Source of the DNA: an uncultured Apibacter sp.
GTDB taxonomy: Bacteria > Bacteroidota > Bacteroidia > Flavobacteriales > Weeksellaceae
Assembly: GCA_945280365.1 (NCBI GenBank)
Contig: CALYQD010000005.1
Span: forward strand, 84,571-148,570
Direction: 5' to 3'
Length of the DNA stretch: 64,000 nucleotides
Program-made: the position numbers and the translations under genes
Shown: one piece after another, positions 28,780 to 36,797 of the stretch
Numbering within the stretch: the stretch's first letter is position 1
How the letters are laid out: the number at the start of each line of letters is the position of its first letter
Notes under the pieces: model-generated
The model's database searches: none
What the model saw: the letters and a program-made list of their open reading frames with translations, nothing else
What the model was told of the DNA's origin: nothing

Positions 28780-29322
28780 TTATCTAAAAGGAGAAAAGAC
28801 TGGGATTTCTGAATCCGGTTCTTTTGTAATTCGATTTCTTAAATCTCTACGGGTTATTTCTATAATCCATGTCCAAAAGGCATGTCCGAAAAATTCAGAA
28901 AAATGTTCCGCAAAGGGTTGATCCCATGGAGCCGGTACAGTTCCTAAAATAGGCATTATGATAATATGAAACAGTATATAAATTACTATTCCGTAAACCG
29001 TTCCTTGTCCTAGCTTTATTTTAGGATGGTATTCTGCAACCACGCAATAAATCATTGCACAAACAATTGAAAATGCAAAATGGATAATAAAGCTCATGAT
29101 AGGGCGTGGATTTTCATTAAAATAATACATCAAATGAGAAAGATCATGAGACATTCCTAATTGCTCAAGGAGCTGTTGTGGGGGATTTGTAAAATCTCGT
29201 TCAGGAGTACGAGGCGGAAAAGGTACTTCCCAACCGAATTTTATAAAACCAGAAATGATTCCTGATATAATTCCTACAAGTAGAGCTACATTTTTTTTAG
29301 GATGTAAAGGTATATTTTTCAT
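28780..29322 (-). CDS. YagU family inner-membrane protein (DUF1440)
   Basis: A 180-residue membrane protein with four hydrophobic segments; G-I-I-S-G-I-I-S-G-F-I-K-F-G-W-E-V-P-F-P-P-R-T-P near the N-terminus and the P-A-P-W-D-Q-P-F-x-E-H-x-S-E-F-F-G-H-x-x-W-x-W region are characteristic of the YagU group, linked in E. coli to acid resistance. The family is uncharacterised mechanistically. Single gene with its own terminator. Confidence 0.85.
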   Translation of the reverse strand: MKNIPLHPKKNVALLVGIISGIISGFIKFGWEVPFPPRTPERDFTNPPQQLLEQLGMSHDLSHLMYYFNENPRPIMSFIIHFAFSIVCAMIYCVVAEYHPKIKLGQGTVYGIVIYILFHIIIMPILGTVPAPWDQPFAEHFSEFFGHAFWTWIIEITRRDLRNRITKEPDSEIPVFSPFR

Positions 29323-29651
29323 AAATAAAATTAATAAAAGGGTTAATAAATAGTCAATTTTTTAATTTTAAAGACTTTTAAATAGTATGTTATTTGTTCA
29401 TGTAAAACGATTTTCAAAAAAAATGCCTAAAATTTATTTAATACACAATGAGCTAAATAAATAATTTTTAAATAAAATTTTATAAAGTAAAATCTAATAT
29501 AGATTGTATGTATTTACATTATAATGATTAAATATGATTTAAATTTAGGTTTTTATGAATTGTAATCATCTAAATAACTTTTTTACAAATACATTTGAAA
29601 GAATATAAATAATATTAAATTTATTAAATTCGCATTCAAATTTATTTTATA
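29323..29651. other. divergent intergenic region yagU-hemJ
   Basis: 329 bp of very A/T-rich sequence. The only signal seen is TACATTTG at 29590-29597 on the plus strand, a -7-like box 54 bp before the hemJ ATG. No ORF or RNA structure is supported. Confidence 0.5.
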
Positions 29652-30224
29652 ATGCATATTCCTGATATCCCCAGTTATTTTGCTTTAAAAGCAATTCATA
29701 TTATTTTTATGGTGAGCTATTTTGCGGGGATTTTTTACTTAATACGTCTTTTTGTTTATTTTATTGATACCAAGGAAAAGTCTGAACCCGAAGGAGAAAT
29801 TCTAAGAAAACAATACATTTACATGATTTCACGTTTATGGGATATTATTACCGTTCCGGCAGGAATCATTATGCTTATTACTGGAATTTTAATGATGATT
29901 AATACACGTGGAGATGTTTCTTTTTATATCTTAAGAGAGCCTTGGTTTCATATTAAATTGGTTTTTGTATGTGGGTTGGCTTTATACCATTACTGGAGCT
30001 GGAGATGCATAAGGAAAATAAAGCTTGGAAAATTCAATACTACCTCTATAAAGCTTAGAATGATGAATGAAGTTGCTACCATCATCCTATTTGCGGTTAT
30101 ATTTATAGTTATTTTTAAGCAATACTTTATGGGTATGTGGGTTAGTTTATTAATAAGCTTTATTGTATTGGTTTTGGTGATAATGTTGGTAGTAAAATTT
30201 GTAAATAGAAAAAAGAAAAAGTAA
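29652..30224 (+). CDS. hemJ: protoporphyrinogen oxidase HemJ (CopD-related)
   Basis: A 190-residue four-to-five-helix membrane protein. The N-terminal helix contains K-A-I-H-I-I-F-M-V-S-Y-F-A-G-I-F-Y-L-I-R-L with the conserved His16 that ligates heme in HemJ, and later K-L-V-F-V and Y-H-Y-W-S-W. HemJ oxidises protoporphyrinogen IX in bacteria that lack HemG/HemY. The C-terminus carries an extra hydrophobic helix ending in a lysine tail. It lies 7 bp before gldF, so it may share its transcript. Confidence 0.82.
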   Translation: MHIPDIPSYFALKAIHIIFMVSYFAGIFYLIRLFVYFIDTKEKSEPEGEILRKQYIYMISRLWDIITVPAGIIMLITGILMMINTRGDVSFYILREPWFHIKLVFVCGLALYHYWSWRCIRKIKLGKFNTTSIKLRMMNEVATIILFAVIFIVIFKQYFMGMWVSLLISFIVLVLVIMLVVKFVNRKKKK

Positions 30225-30231
30225 CAATAAC

Positions 30232-30960
30232 ATGTTTTCAATTTTTAAGAAAGAACTTTGGGCATATTTTGGAACCTTGGGCGCATATGTAGTTTCAGGT
30301 TTATTCCTATTGATATGTTCGTTATTTTTATGGTTTTTTGATAATGATTTTAATGTTTTTAATATAGGATTGGCTTCGTTAAATAACTTTTTTGTACTTG
30401 CGCCTTGGATATTATTATTTTTGATACCTGCATTAACTATGAAGAGCATTGCTGAAGAAGAACAAAATGGAACTTTGGTATGGTTATTTTCTCAGCCGAA
30501 GTCAATAACCTCAATTGTTTTGGGAAAATACTGGGCAGTTATAGTATTGGTAGTGTTCGCTTTATTTCCAACTTCGTTATATGTATATACGATTTATAGT
30601 ATAAGTATGCCTGAGGGAAATATTGATCTTGGAATTATATGTAGCGGATATATTGGATTACTTTTTTTATCTATGACTTTTGCTTCTATTGGTATTTTTT
30701 CTTCTTCTTTAGTTAAAAATCAGGTATTAGCGTTTGTAATAGGTGTTTTCTTTTGTTTCTTTTGTTTTTATGGATTTGAAAACTTAGCTTCCTACAATCT
30801 TTTAGGAAATTTCGATTATACACTTCAAAAAATAGGTTTTTTTCAACATTATATCAGCTTTACAAAAGGTATAATAGATACGAGAGATATAGGATATTTT
30901 ATTTTTATCATTTTAATTTTTATATTATTTTCAATACAATTAATTAATAGAAAAAAATAA
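30232..30960 (+). CDS. gldF: gliding-motility ABC transporter permease GldF
   Basis: A 242-residue ABC-2-type permease with six hydrophobic segments. The start F-S-I-F-K-K-E-L-W-A-Y-F and the segment E-E-E-Q-N-G-T-L-V-W-L-F-S-Q-P are the pattern of GldF. Together with GldG and the ATPase GldA it forms an ABC system first described in Flavobacterium johnsoniae gliding. Its stop codon overlaps the gldG start by one base (30960), indicating coupling. The ATPase gene gldA is not in the window, as in other genomes where it is unlinked. Confidence 0.92.
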   Translation: MFSIFKKELWAYFGTLGAYVVSGLFLLICSLFLWFFDNDFNVFNIGLASLNNFFVLAPWILLFLIPALTMKSIAEEEQNGTLVWLFSQPKSITSIVLGKYWAVIVLVVFALFPTSLYVYTIYSISMPEGNIDLGIICSGYIGLLFLSMTFASIGIFSSSLVKNQVLAFVIGVFFCFFCFYGFENLASYNLLGNFDYTLQKIGFFQHYISFTKGIIDTRDIGYFIFIILIFILFSIQLINRKK

Positions 30961-32633
30961 TGAAAATTATAAAAAAGATACATATAAGTCTGCTATTTTT
31001 AATGTTCATTGGTCTTTTTTTAGCTCTTGGATTTTTATATAAACGATTTGATTTAACTTCAGATAAACGATATACGTTGACTGAAAATACGAAACGTTTA
31101 TTAGAAAAAATAGATGAACCTATGGTTATAGATGTTTATTTAGAAGGAGATTTTCCTGCTGATTTTAAACAGTTGCAAGCTGAAACCATGAGTCTTTTGG
31201 ACGAATTTAAGCGGATAAATTCGAATATTACTTATACCTTAGTAGATCCTATTAAAGAAAAATTATCTCAGGATACATTACAAGCAATGGGAATGTCGCC
31301 CTCAGCTTTGCGGGTTGAAAAAGACGGGATGTCTTCTCAAATAATTTTATTTCCTTATGCAACTATAAAATATAAAGGTTATGGGCAAACCGTTCCTTTA
31401 ATAATTTCTCAGGCTGGAATTACGGGTGATGAACAAATGGCTAAATCCATTGAAAATCTGGAATACGGTTTTATAAGTGCTATGGATAAGTTAACGGCTG
31501 AGCATTTGAAGAGTGTAGGTATCTTGACCAATCAGAAAGAACTGAATCGACTTGAAATGTTTAGTTTAGCCAATAGAATCATTCAAAGTTATAATTTCGG
31601 ACCTATTTTTCCTAAAGATAGTCAGTCGTTAACTCTTCAAGATTTACCCAATTTAAAAAGATATGATGCCATACTCATAGCTAAGCCTAGAAAAGCTTTT
31701 ACAGATAAGGAGAAAATAACTATTGACCAATATATCATGAATGGAGGGAAAACTCTTTGGGCAATAGATCAGGTAAATGCAGAAATGGACACTTTGTTAA
31801 GATCGAGTAAAATATTAGCCTATCCTAATGACTTGAATTTAACTGATTTATTATTTTCTTATGGTGTAAGAATTAATTCGGGTATCATAAAAGATATTAA
31901 AAGTCCCTCCTATATAAATTTACAAGTGGGTAGTATACAAGGAAACGCTCAAAATGCAAGAGTGCCATGGGTATACTTTCCTATGGGCTTTTCATTGAAT
32001 AACAATCCCATAACTAAAAATATAAATCCGGTTTCTTTTCAGTTTCCCACTTCAATCGATACTTTAGATACTCCGGAAGTGAAAAAAACTATTCTGTATC
32101 AAAGTTCTCTTTATACTGCTTTACAAGGGGTGCCCTCTTATATTTCATTAGAAGAAGCAAAAATATCAACTAAAGATAGTACTTATAGCTATGAATATAA
32201 TAAAGGTCCTAAAATTATGGCAGTATTGCTGGAAGGCAAATTTACATCAGCCTATAAGGATAGAATAGAATCCTTCGGAATTAAAAATTTTTTAAATCAA
32301 TCTAAAAAAAATAAAATGATTGTTATATCTGATGGAGATATCGCAAGGAATCAGGTTATTAAAGGACAACCTTTACCCTTAGGTTTTGATTATTCTACAG
32401 GGATTACATATGGGAATGAAGAGTTTTTAATTAATGCACTGGATTATTTACTTGATGATCATGGGTTGATGCTTTTAAGAAATCGAACTGTACAAATGAG
32501 AATGCTGAATAAACCTTTGTTAGTTCTGGATAAATCTTATTGGCAATGGCTAAATTTATGTGTTCCGTTGGTATTGGTTTGTATGATAGGGGGGATCATT
32601 ATATTTGTAAGAAGAAAAAAATTTAGCAAATAA
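30960..32633 (+). CDS. gldG: gliding-motility auxiliary protein GldG
   Basis: A 557-residue membrane-anchored protein: one N-terminal helix (I-S-L-L-F-L-M-F-I-G-L-F-L-A-L-G), a large periplasmic DUF4350/ABC-type_uncharacterised-like domain (D-L-T-S-D-K-R-Y-T-L-T near residue 35, then L-E-G-D-F-P-A-D-F-K-Q-L-Q-A-E), and a C-terminal helix (V-P-L-V-L-V-C-M-I-G-G-I-I-I-F-V). It is the partner of GldF. Followed 3 bp later by a methyltransferase gene. Confidence 0.93.
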   Translation: MKIIKKIHISLLFLMFIGLFLALGFLYKRFDLTSDKRYTLTENTKRLLEKIDEPMVIDVYLEGDFPADFKQLQAETMSLLDEFKRINSNITYTLVDPIKEKLSQDTLQAMGMSPSALRVEKDGMSSQIILFPYATIKYKGYGQTVPLIISQAGITGDEQMAKSIENLEYGFISAMDKLTAEHLKSVGILTNQKELNRLEMFSLANRIIQSYNFGPIFPKDSQSLTLQDLPNLKRYDAILIAKPRKAFTDKEKITIDQYIMNGGKTLWAIDQVNAEMDTLLRSSKILAYPNDLNLTDLLFSYGVRINSGIIKDIKSPSYINLQVGSIQGNAQNARVPWVYFPMGFSLNNNPITKNINPVSFQFPTSIDTLDTPEVKKTILYQSSLYTALQGVPSYISLEEAKISTKDSTYSYEYNKGPKIMAVLLEGKFTSAYKDRIESFGIKNFLNQSKKNKMIVISDGDIARNQVIKGQPLPLGFDYSTGITYGNEEFLINALDYLLDDHGLMLLRNRTVQMRMLNKPLLVLDKSYWQWLNLCVPLVLVCMIGGIIIFVRRKKFSK

Positions 32634-32636
32634 ATC

Positions 32637-33338
32637 ATGGCTATATTGTATCTACTGCCTGCCTATTTAGGCGAAACATCACCTAAAGATATATTTTCTC
32701 TTAAGGAGATCGATTTATTGAAAGAAATAAAATTTTTTGTTGCAGAAAATCAGAAATCAGCAAGAAAATTTGTAAAATTTCTTTGTCCGGAGATAACCCA
32801 AAGCGATTTAAGTTTTTCAATCTTAGATAAAAGAACTTCGGAAAAAGAGTTGGAATATCTTTCGAAACCATTAAAGGAAGGTAAAGATATAGGTTTGATT
32901 TCTGAAGCAGGTTTGCCTTGTATCGCTGATCCGGGTAATCTTCTTGTATCTTGGTGCCATAGGAATGATATACGAGTAATACCAATAACTGGTCCTTCTT
33001 CAATAATATTAGCTTTAATAGCTAGTGGTTTAAATGGCCAAAATTTTGCATTTAACGGCTATCTTCCCATAGATGCCGGAGAAAGAAAAAAGGCTATACT
33101 GAATTTAGAAAAAATAAGCAAGACAAATGGTTCTTCGCAAATTTTTATGGAAACACCTTATCGGAATCAATCTTTATTTGATGATCTGATTAAATATCTT
33201 AACCCTAATACCTTCTTATGTATTGCTACCAATGTTACCCTACCTAATGAATCTATTCGAACATTGTACTGCAAAGAATGGAGGACTAAAAAGCCTAAAT
33301 TTCATAAAGAGCCCACAATTTTTATCATACAATCTTAA
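32637..33338 (+). CDS. SAM-dependent methyltransferase of the tetrapyrrole-methylase/RsmI type
   Basis: A 233-residue protein. Recognisable RsmI-like elements: L-Y-L-L-P at the N-terminus, the glycine-rich G-L-I-S-E-A-G-L-P-C-I-A-D-P-G region near residue 85-98, and I-T-G-P-S-S-I-I-L-A-L-I-A-S-G-L-N-G-Q-N-F-A-F-N-G-Y-L-P. It is shorter than E. coli RsmI (no C-terminal RNA-binding extension), as in the short Bacteroidota paralogue. The substrate could be 16S rRNA C1402 ribose or another target. It is tightly linked (3 bp) to gldG. Confidence 0.83.
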   Translation: MAILYLLPAYLGETSPKDIFSLKEIDLLKEIKFFVAENQKSARKFVKFLCPEITQSDLSFSILDKRTSEKELEYLSKPLKEGKDIGLISEAGLPCIADPGNLLVSWCHRNDIRVIPITGPSSIILALIASGLNGQNFAFNGYLPIDAGERKKAILNLEKISKTNGSSQIFMETPYRNQSLFDDLIKYLNPNTFLCIATNVTLPNESIRTLYCKEWRTKKPKFHKEPTIFIIQS

Positions 33339-33456
33339 AATTTATGATACACTTTAGTATGTATATCTCCTTAGAAGAGAGGAGCCATTAAAAACGTACT
33401 ATTTACACTATAAAATAATTTTATTGATAATATCCTTTATAGATCAATATTTAAAT

Positions 33457-33464
33457 TACTTTTG
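33457..33464 (+). promoter_or_regulatory. -7 box of a possible orphan transcript
   Basis: TACTTTTG followed by CA. The same ten bases occur at the tRNA-Arg promoter (53020-53029). No protein gene starts behind it on this strand, and no TTG is seen 19 bp upstream. Confidence 0.4.
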
Positions 33465-33470
33465 CAATAA

Positions 33471-33595
33471 GAAAGTAAGAGATTTCTTTAAAAAGATTTT
33501 TTTTATTGATCTTTCAATACAAGATTACTTAATTGTAATCGCTTTCTCATTTTTTTGTGGTTTTAGTTTGAGGTCGCTTATGCGACCTTTTTATT
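33471..33595 (+). ncRNA. possible small RNA between the methyltransferase and aminotransferase genes
   Basis: About 125 nt framed by the -7 box at 33457 and a good intrinsic terminator at 33571. Short hairpins can be drawn: AAGAAA/TTTCTT (33469-33488), AAAGAT/ATCTTT (33492-33514) and GATTAC-TTAATT-GTAATC (33523-33540). There is no convincing reading frame: an ORF with a TTG start would run through the terminator into the opposite gene. The alternative is that this is simply the 3' untranslated region of the methyltransferase gene. Confidence 0.3.
33571..33593 (+). terminator. intrinsic terminator
   Basis: GC-rich stem AGGTCGC-TTAT-GCGACCT followed by TTTTATTTAT. Clear plus-strand terminator in an AT-rich gap, 233 bp after the methyltransferase stop and 8 bp before the end of the convergent gene. 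Confidence 0.85.
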
Positions 33596-33601
33596 TATAT
33601 T

Positions 33602-34435
33602 TTAGTAATTCACAACCTGTTTATATTGTTCAAGGGAATAGCCAATGAATTTTTTTGTAAGTAAGCCGATTATATCCTTTTTAAAAGTTTTTTTTCTAAA
33701 TTTAGTTATGGGTATTATTCCATTTTCATCACTTAAAATAAAAAATTCTTCTGCTGACTGTGCACTAAATGGGGATAGAGGCATCTCTCTGTAAACATAA
33801 TCTGTTTTTTCTCGTAAAAAAATGATGAAATTTTTTTTCAATACTGATAATATAGATCCCTCCGTAGAAGAAGGGGTCATAATCATATTATCTTGTATTA
33901 AAAATATATTGCCTAGAATAGATCTTGCAATTCTTTTTTCGTTATTGAGCAAAATAACGTCTTGTAAATCATTTTCATTTGCATATTGCTTAGCTATACT
34001 ATCAATTGGCTGGTATAGTAACATTTCAGTCAATAAATTTGGATATGTAAGTATTTCTTTAAAAACGTCTATTTCATTTTCGCTATCAATAATAAAATTT
34101 TTATAGGGTAAAAATTTTATTACAAATGAAGGAGATTTACTTTGCGTGTTTCTATAAACTGTTATTTTTATTCTTCCTTGTGTAATATGCAATTCTTCAG
34201 AGAGTATTTTGATTTGGCTTTCGAATAATTTGGGAGTAAATGATAAAGGAATATCAATTCTCATTTTTCTCATAGAAGCCATTAATTGAAAATAAACGTA
34301 TTCCCAATAAAGAATTTTATTTTGAAATAACCAGCAAAATCCATTTACAAAATCGCCGGAAAAATAATTGTTTTCAGTGTAATTTATATTTAATTGATTT
34401 TCTTCAATGCATGTTTGATTGAAAATTATTTTCAT
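33602..34435 (-). CDS. aminotransferase class IV-fold protein, probably inactive as a PLP enzyme
   Basis: A 277-residue protein aligned by eye to PabC/IlvE-like proteins: W-x-F-Q-N-K-I-L-Y-W-E-Y-V-Y-F-Q-L-M-A-S-M-R-K-M-R near residue 36-59, D-V-I-L-L-N-N-E (159-166), G-N-I-F-L-I (175-180), T-P-S-S-T-E-G-S (187-194), S-A-E-E-F-F-I. The lysine that forms the Schiff base falls at about Met138 and the glutamate that holds the pyridine nitrogen (five residues before N-I-F) is Arg171; the usual G-x-F-E-T motif near residue 30 is also altered (V-N-G-F-C). So the fold is retained but the chemistry seems lost. Flavobacteria usually carry an active version. The frame is intact over full length. Confidence 0.75.
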   Translation of the reverse strand: MKIIFNQTCIEENQLNINYTENNYFSGDFVNGFCWLFQNKILYWEYVYFQLMASMRKMRIDIPLSFTPKLFESQIKILSEELHITQGRIKITVYRNTQSKSPSFVIKFLPYKNFIIDSENEIDVFKEILTYPNLLTEMLLYQPIDSIAKQYANENDLQDVILLNNEKRIARSILGNIFLIQDNMIMTPSSTEGSILSVLKKNFIIFLREKTDYVYREMPLSPFSAQSAEEFFILSDENGIIPITKFRKKTFKKDIIGLLTKKFIGYSLEQYKQVVNY

Positions 34436-34501
34436 ACTAAAAATATTAGTATTTTGATTTATTGATGATGGTTTTTAAAGGTCAATTAATATAAAGATAA
34501 T

Positions 34502-34882
34502 TTAAGATCCTATAATCTTTTTTAAGGCTTCAATCAAATTTTCCCAATATAATTTGGAATGTTCAAGCTCATTCTCTTCAGCAAAATCTGTTATAACAAG
34601 GGCTACATCGCTAGTCACGTCATCCACATTAATAGCCAATTCCCAGTAATATTTGGTACCTTCATCTTCTTCCCATCTAAATCTTACAAAAGACTCTTCT
34701 TTGTATCGGATTAAATTGGCTGATTCTTCTTGATCTCCCCATATGAAAGTAAATTTATCTCCCCTTTCTACCACATCGTCTGCCAGCCATTCACTCATTC
34801 CTGAAGAAGTTCCAATATATTCAAATAAAAGAGTAGTGGAACATTTCATAGGAAATTCTAGCTGATATTTTGTCTTATTCAT
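34502..34882 (-). CDS. START-like domain protein
   Basis: A 126-residue soluble protein with the AHSA1/START-like pattern of a Bacteroidota family: Y-Q-L-E-F-P-M-K-C-S-T-T-L-L-F-E-Y-I, G-M-S-E-W-L-A-D-D-V, F-x-F-x-W and a C-terminal helix L-Y-W-E-N-L-I-E-A-L-K-K-I-I-G-S. The ligand and role are unknown. It is 66 bp upstream of the aminotransferase-like gene on the same strand, an order common in Flavobacteriia. Confidence 0.85.
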   Translation of the reverse strand: MNKTKYQLEFPMKCSTTLLFEYIGTSSGMSEWLADDVVERGDKFTFIWGDQEESANLIRYKEESFVRFRWEEDEGTKYYWELAINVDDVTSDVALVITDFAEENELEHSKLYWENLIEALKKIIGS

Positions 34883-35190
34883 ATTTAAATATTCTTTTCA
34901 AGTTGCAATATATAAATTTGTTCTATATTTTGAAAATATATTAATCTATACAAAAATTTTCAATTTCGCAAATATGATATCAATATCCTTTAATTGTTTT
35001 ATATAAAACAGTTAAATAAGTAATATTTATATGAGATAATTTAAAAATTATATTTTTATTAACATTTTTTAGTTTTTTTTAAAATTTTATATATACATTT
35101 GTTCACTAATAAAGTTGTATTAATTGAAATTTAGAATATGTAATTATAAGATATAATTTTACTCTGTTAACTAACAAAATATCATAAAAA
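34883..35190. other. divergent intergenic region before the sigma factor gene
   Basis: 308 bp of A/T-rich sequence. TACATTTG at 35094-35101 (plus) fits the -7 consensus and would give the sigma gene a leader of about 80 nt. No TTG at 19 bp. No ORF or stable hairpin seen. Confidence 0.45.
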
Positions 35191-35793
35191 ATGATACAAA
35201 GGACTGACTGTGAATTAGTTCATTCTTATATAAATGGAAATGAAAGTGCTCTTAAAGCATTGTTGGATAGACATAAGTTGAAGATATTCAATTATATTAA
35301 CAGGAAAGTTAATAATCCCGAATTAGCTGAAGACTTATTTCAAGATGTATTTATAAAAGTTATATTAACCCTTAAGGAGAAAAAATATAATGAAGAAGGA
35401 AAATTTCTGCCGTGGGTTTTAAGAATTTCACATAATTTGATTATCGATCATTTCAGAGTTACTAATAAAACGAAAATAATTAATGAATCGAGCGGTCAAA
35501 ATGAGGATTATAATATTTTCGATTTTGTGAAGGTATCAGAACTTTCTATTGAAGATATAATGATTAATGAACAAATTAATCAAGATCTTAAAAAATTAAT
35601 AGATGAACTTTCTGAGGATCAAAAAGAAGTTTTGGAATTACGCTTTTATAAGGGTTTGAGCTTTAAAGAAATAGCGGAAGAAACAAATGTGGGAATAAAT
35701 ACTGCTTTGGGTAGAATGAGATATGCAATTTTAAATTTAAGAAAACTGATAGAAAGTAAAAATTTAACATTCGTTTATAATAATAAAATTTAA
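35191..35793 (+). CDS. RNA polymerase sigma factor, sigma-70 family (ECF-like)
   Basis: A 200-residue two-domain sigma factor. Region 2: A-L-L-D-R-H-K ... A-E-D-L-F-Q-D-V-F-I-K-V and W-V-L-R-I-S-H-N-L-I-I-D-H-F-R (about 25-92). Region 4: L-S-E-D-Q-K-E-V-L-E-L-R-F-Y-K-G-L-S-F-K-E-I-A-E with the helix-turn-helix G-I-N-T-A-L-G-R-M-R-Y-A (about 138-185). No FecR-type anti-sigma gene follows, so it belongs to the stand-alone flavobacterial group rather than the SusC-linked ECF pairs. A tiny gene lies 48 bp downstream. Confidence 0.93.
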   Translation: MIQRTDCELVHSYINGNESALKALLDRHKLKIFNYINRKVNNPELAEDLFQDVFIKVILTLKEKKYNEEGKFLPWVLRISHNLIIDHFRVTNKTKIINESSGQNEDYNIFDFVKVSELSIEDIMINEQINQDLKKLIDELSEDQKEVLELRFYKGLSFKEIAEETNVGINTALGRMRYAILNLRKLIESKNLTFVYNNKI

Positions 35794-35841
35794 TCTAACA
35801 TCGTTATCTCTACTATAATAATTAAAGTAAAGATAACTTCG

Positions 35842-35982
35842 ATGTATAAGAAATCTATTAATTTTTCAAATGAGAGAAGAGGTCCTTCCGATTGCACTAT
35901 AAATTTTATTTTAAATTTTTCCAAAAGCATAAAAACTCTCGAATTAAGAAAGCTCAAAGAGTCAATAATATATTGTAATTGA
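35842..35982 (+). CDS. small conserved-looking protein downstream of the sigma gene
   Basis: ATG at 35842, 46 codons, stop TGA at 35980. The sequence has the motif R-R-G-P-S-D-C-T-I-N-F-I-L-N-F-S-K-S-I-K-T-L, which resembles short flavobacterial proteins with a P-S-x-x-T-I-x-x-I-L-x-x-S-K-S pattern next to this sigma factor. It is preceded by an imperfect hairpin (ATCG-TTATCT ... AGATAA-(CTT)-CGAT, 35804-35843). Function unknown; an anti-sigma or accessory role is only a positional guess. Confidence 0.5.
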   Translation: MYKKSINFSNERRGPSDCTINFILNFSKSIKTLELRKLKESIIYCN

Positions 35983-36016
35983 GTTATAAATTATATTTTC
36001 TATCCTTGTTTATTTT

Positions 36017-36679
36017 TTAATTAACCTTATTTTTCTGAAAAAACAATTTGAATACTACGGGAGTAGTAGTTACGACTACCATTATTAAAACTATAGTCTC
36101 AATATGACGCTTTAAATCAAAATCAAATTCATTGAGAAATATATGATAAAGATAATGTCCGGCAAATATTAAAGAAAATGACCAAGCCGTCGAACCTAGA
36201 ATATTATATAATAAATATTTACCTTTATTCATTTGGACAATTCCGGCTATTATAGGAGCAAATGTTCTAAGTATCGGTAAAAAACGAGCTAGAATAATAG
36301 CTCTTCCTCCGTGTTTTTCATAAAATTCTTTTGCTTGGAATAAATATCGTTTTTTAAACAATAATGTATCTTTTTTATTATAAAGATAGGCTCCACTTTT
36401 TTTCCCAAACCAATAACCTATTTCATTACCTATAATGCCTGTAATTGAAATTAGGCAAGACAATAATAAAACACATAAAAAGTCTGATTCAATATATGTA
36501 ATTTCTCGAATTAATTCTTTGCTATATATTCCGGAAAGAAATAATAAGCTGTCTCCTGGAAGAAAAAAACCTGCAAATAAACCAGTTTCTGCAAAAACTA
36601 TAAATAACACTAAATAAATACCCCCTAACTTTATATAAAACTCCGGATTAACTAATTGTCCCCAACTAAAATCATTCAT
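36017..36679 (-). CDS. DedA family membrane protein
   Basis: A 220-residue protein of the DedA/VTT (SNARE-associated) family: F-A-E-T-G-L-F-A-G-F-F-L-P-G-D-S-L-L-F near residue 27-46, G-N-E-I-G-Y-W-F-G-K-K-S-G, and F-Y-E-K-H-G-G-R-A-I-I-L-A-R-F-L-P-I-L-R-T-F-A-P-I-I-A-G (about 115-145), with several membrane helices. DedA proteins are linked to undecaprenyl-phosphate or phospholipid flipping. A -7-like TATCTTTG lies at 36719-36712. Confidence 0.92.
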   Translation of the reverse strand: MNDFSWGQLVNPEFYIKLGGIYLVLFIVFAETGLFAGFFLPGDSLLFLSGIYSKELIREITYIESDFLCVLLLSCLISITGIIGNEIGYWFGKKSGAYLYNKKDTLLFKKRYLFQAKEFYEKHGGRAIILARFLPILRTFAPIIAGIVQMNKGKYLLYNILGSTAWSFSLIFAGHYLYHIFLNEFDFDLKRHIETIVLIMVVVTTTPVVFKLFFQKNKVN

Positions 36680-36797
36680 ATGAACATGATAAAATTAAAT
36701 ATTTACAGGTGCAAAGATATTAATATTTACTTAAGAAAAATATTGTTATGAGATTAGAGTTAAATGTTAAAGAATTTATAGATTCTATTATAATTAA

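Noticed and set aside
33424..33648. 74-codon plus-strand frame with a TTG start after the methyltransferase gene
   Set aside because: It runs through a strong intrinsic terminator and into the opposite gene; Phe-rich composition looks random.
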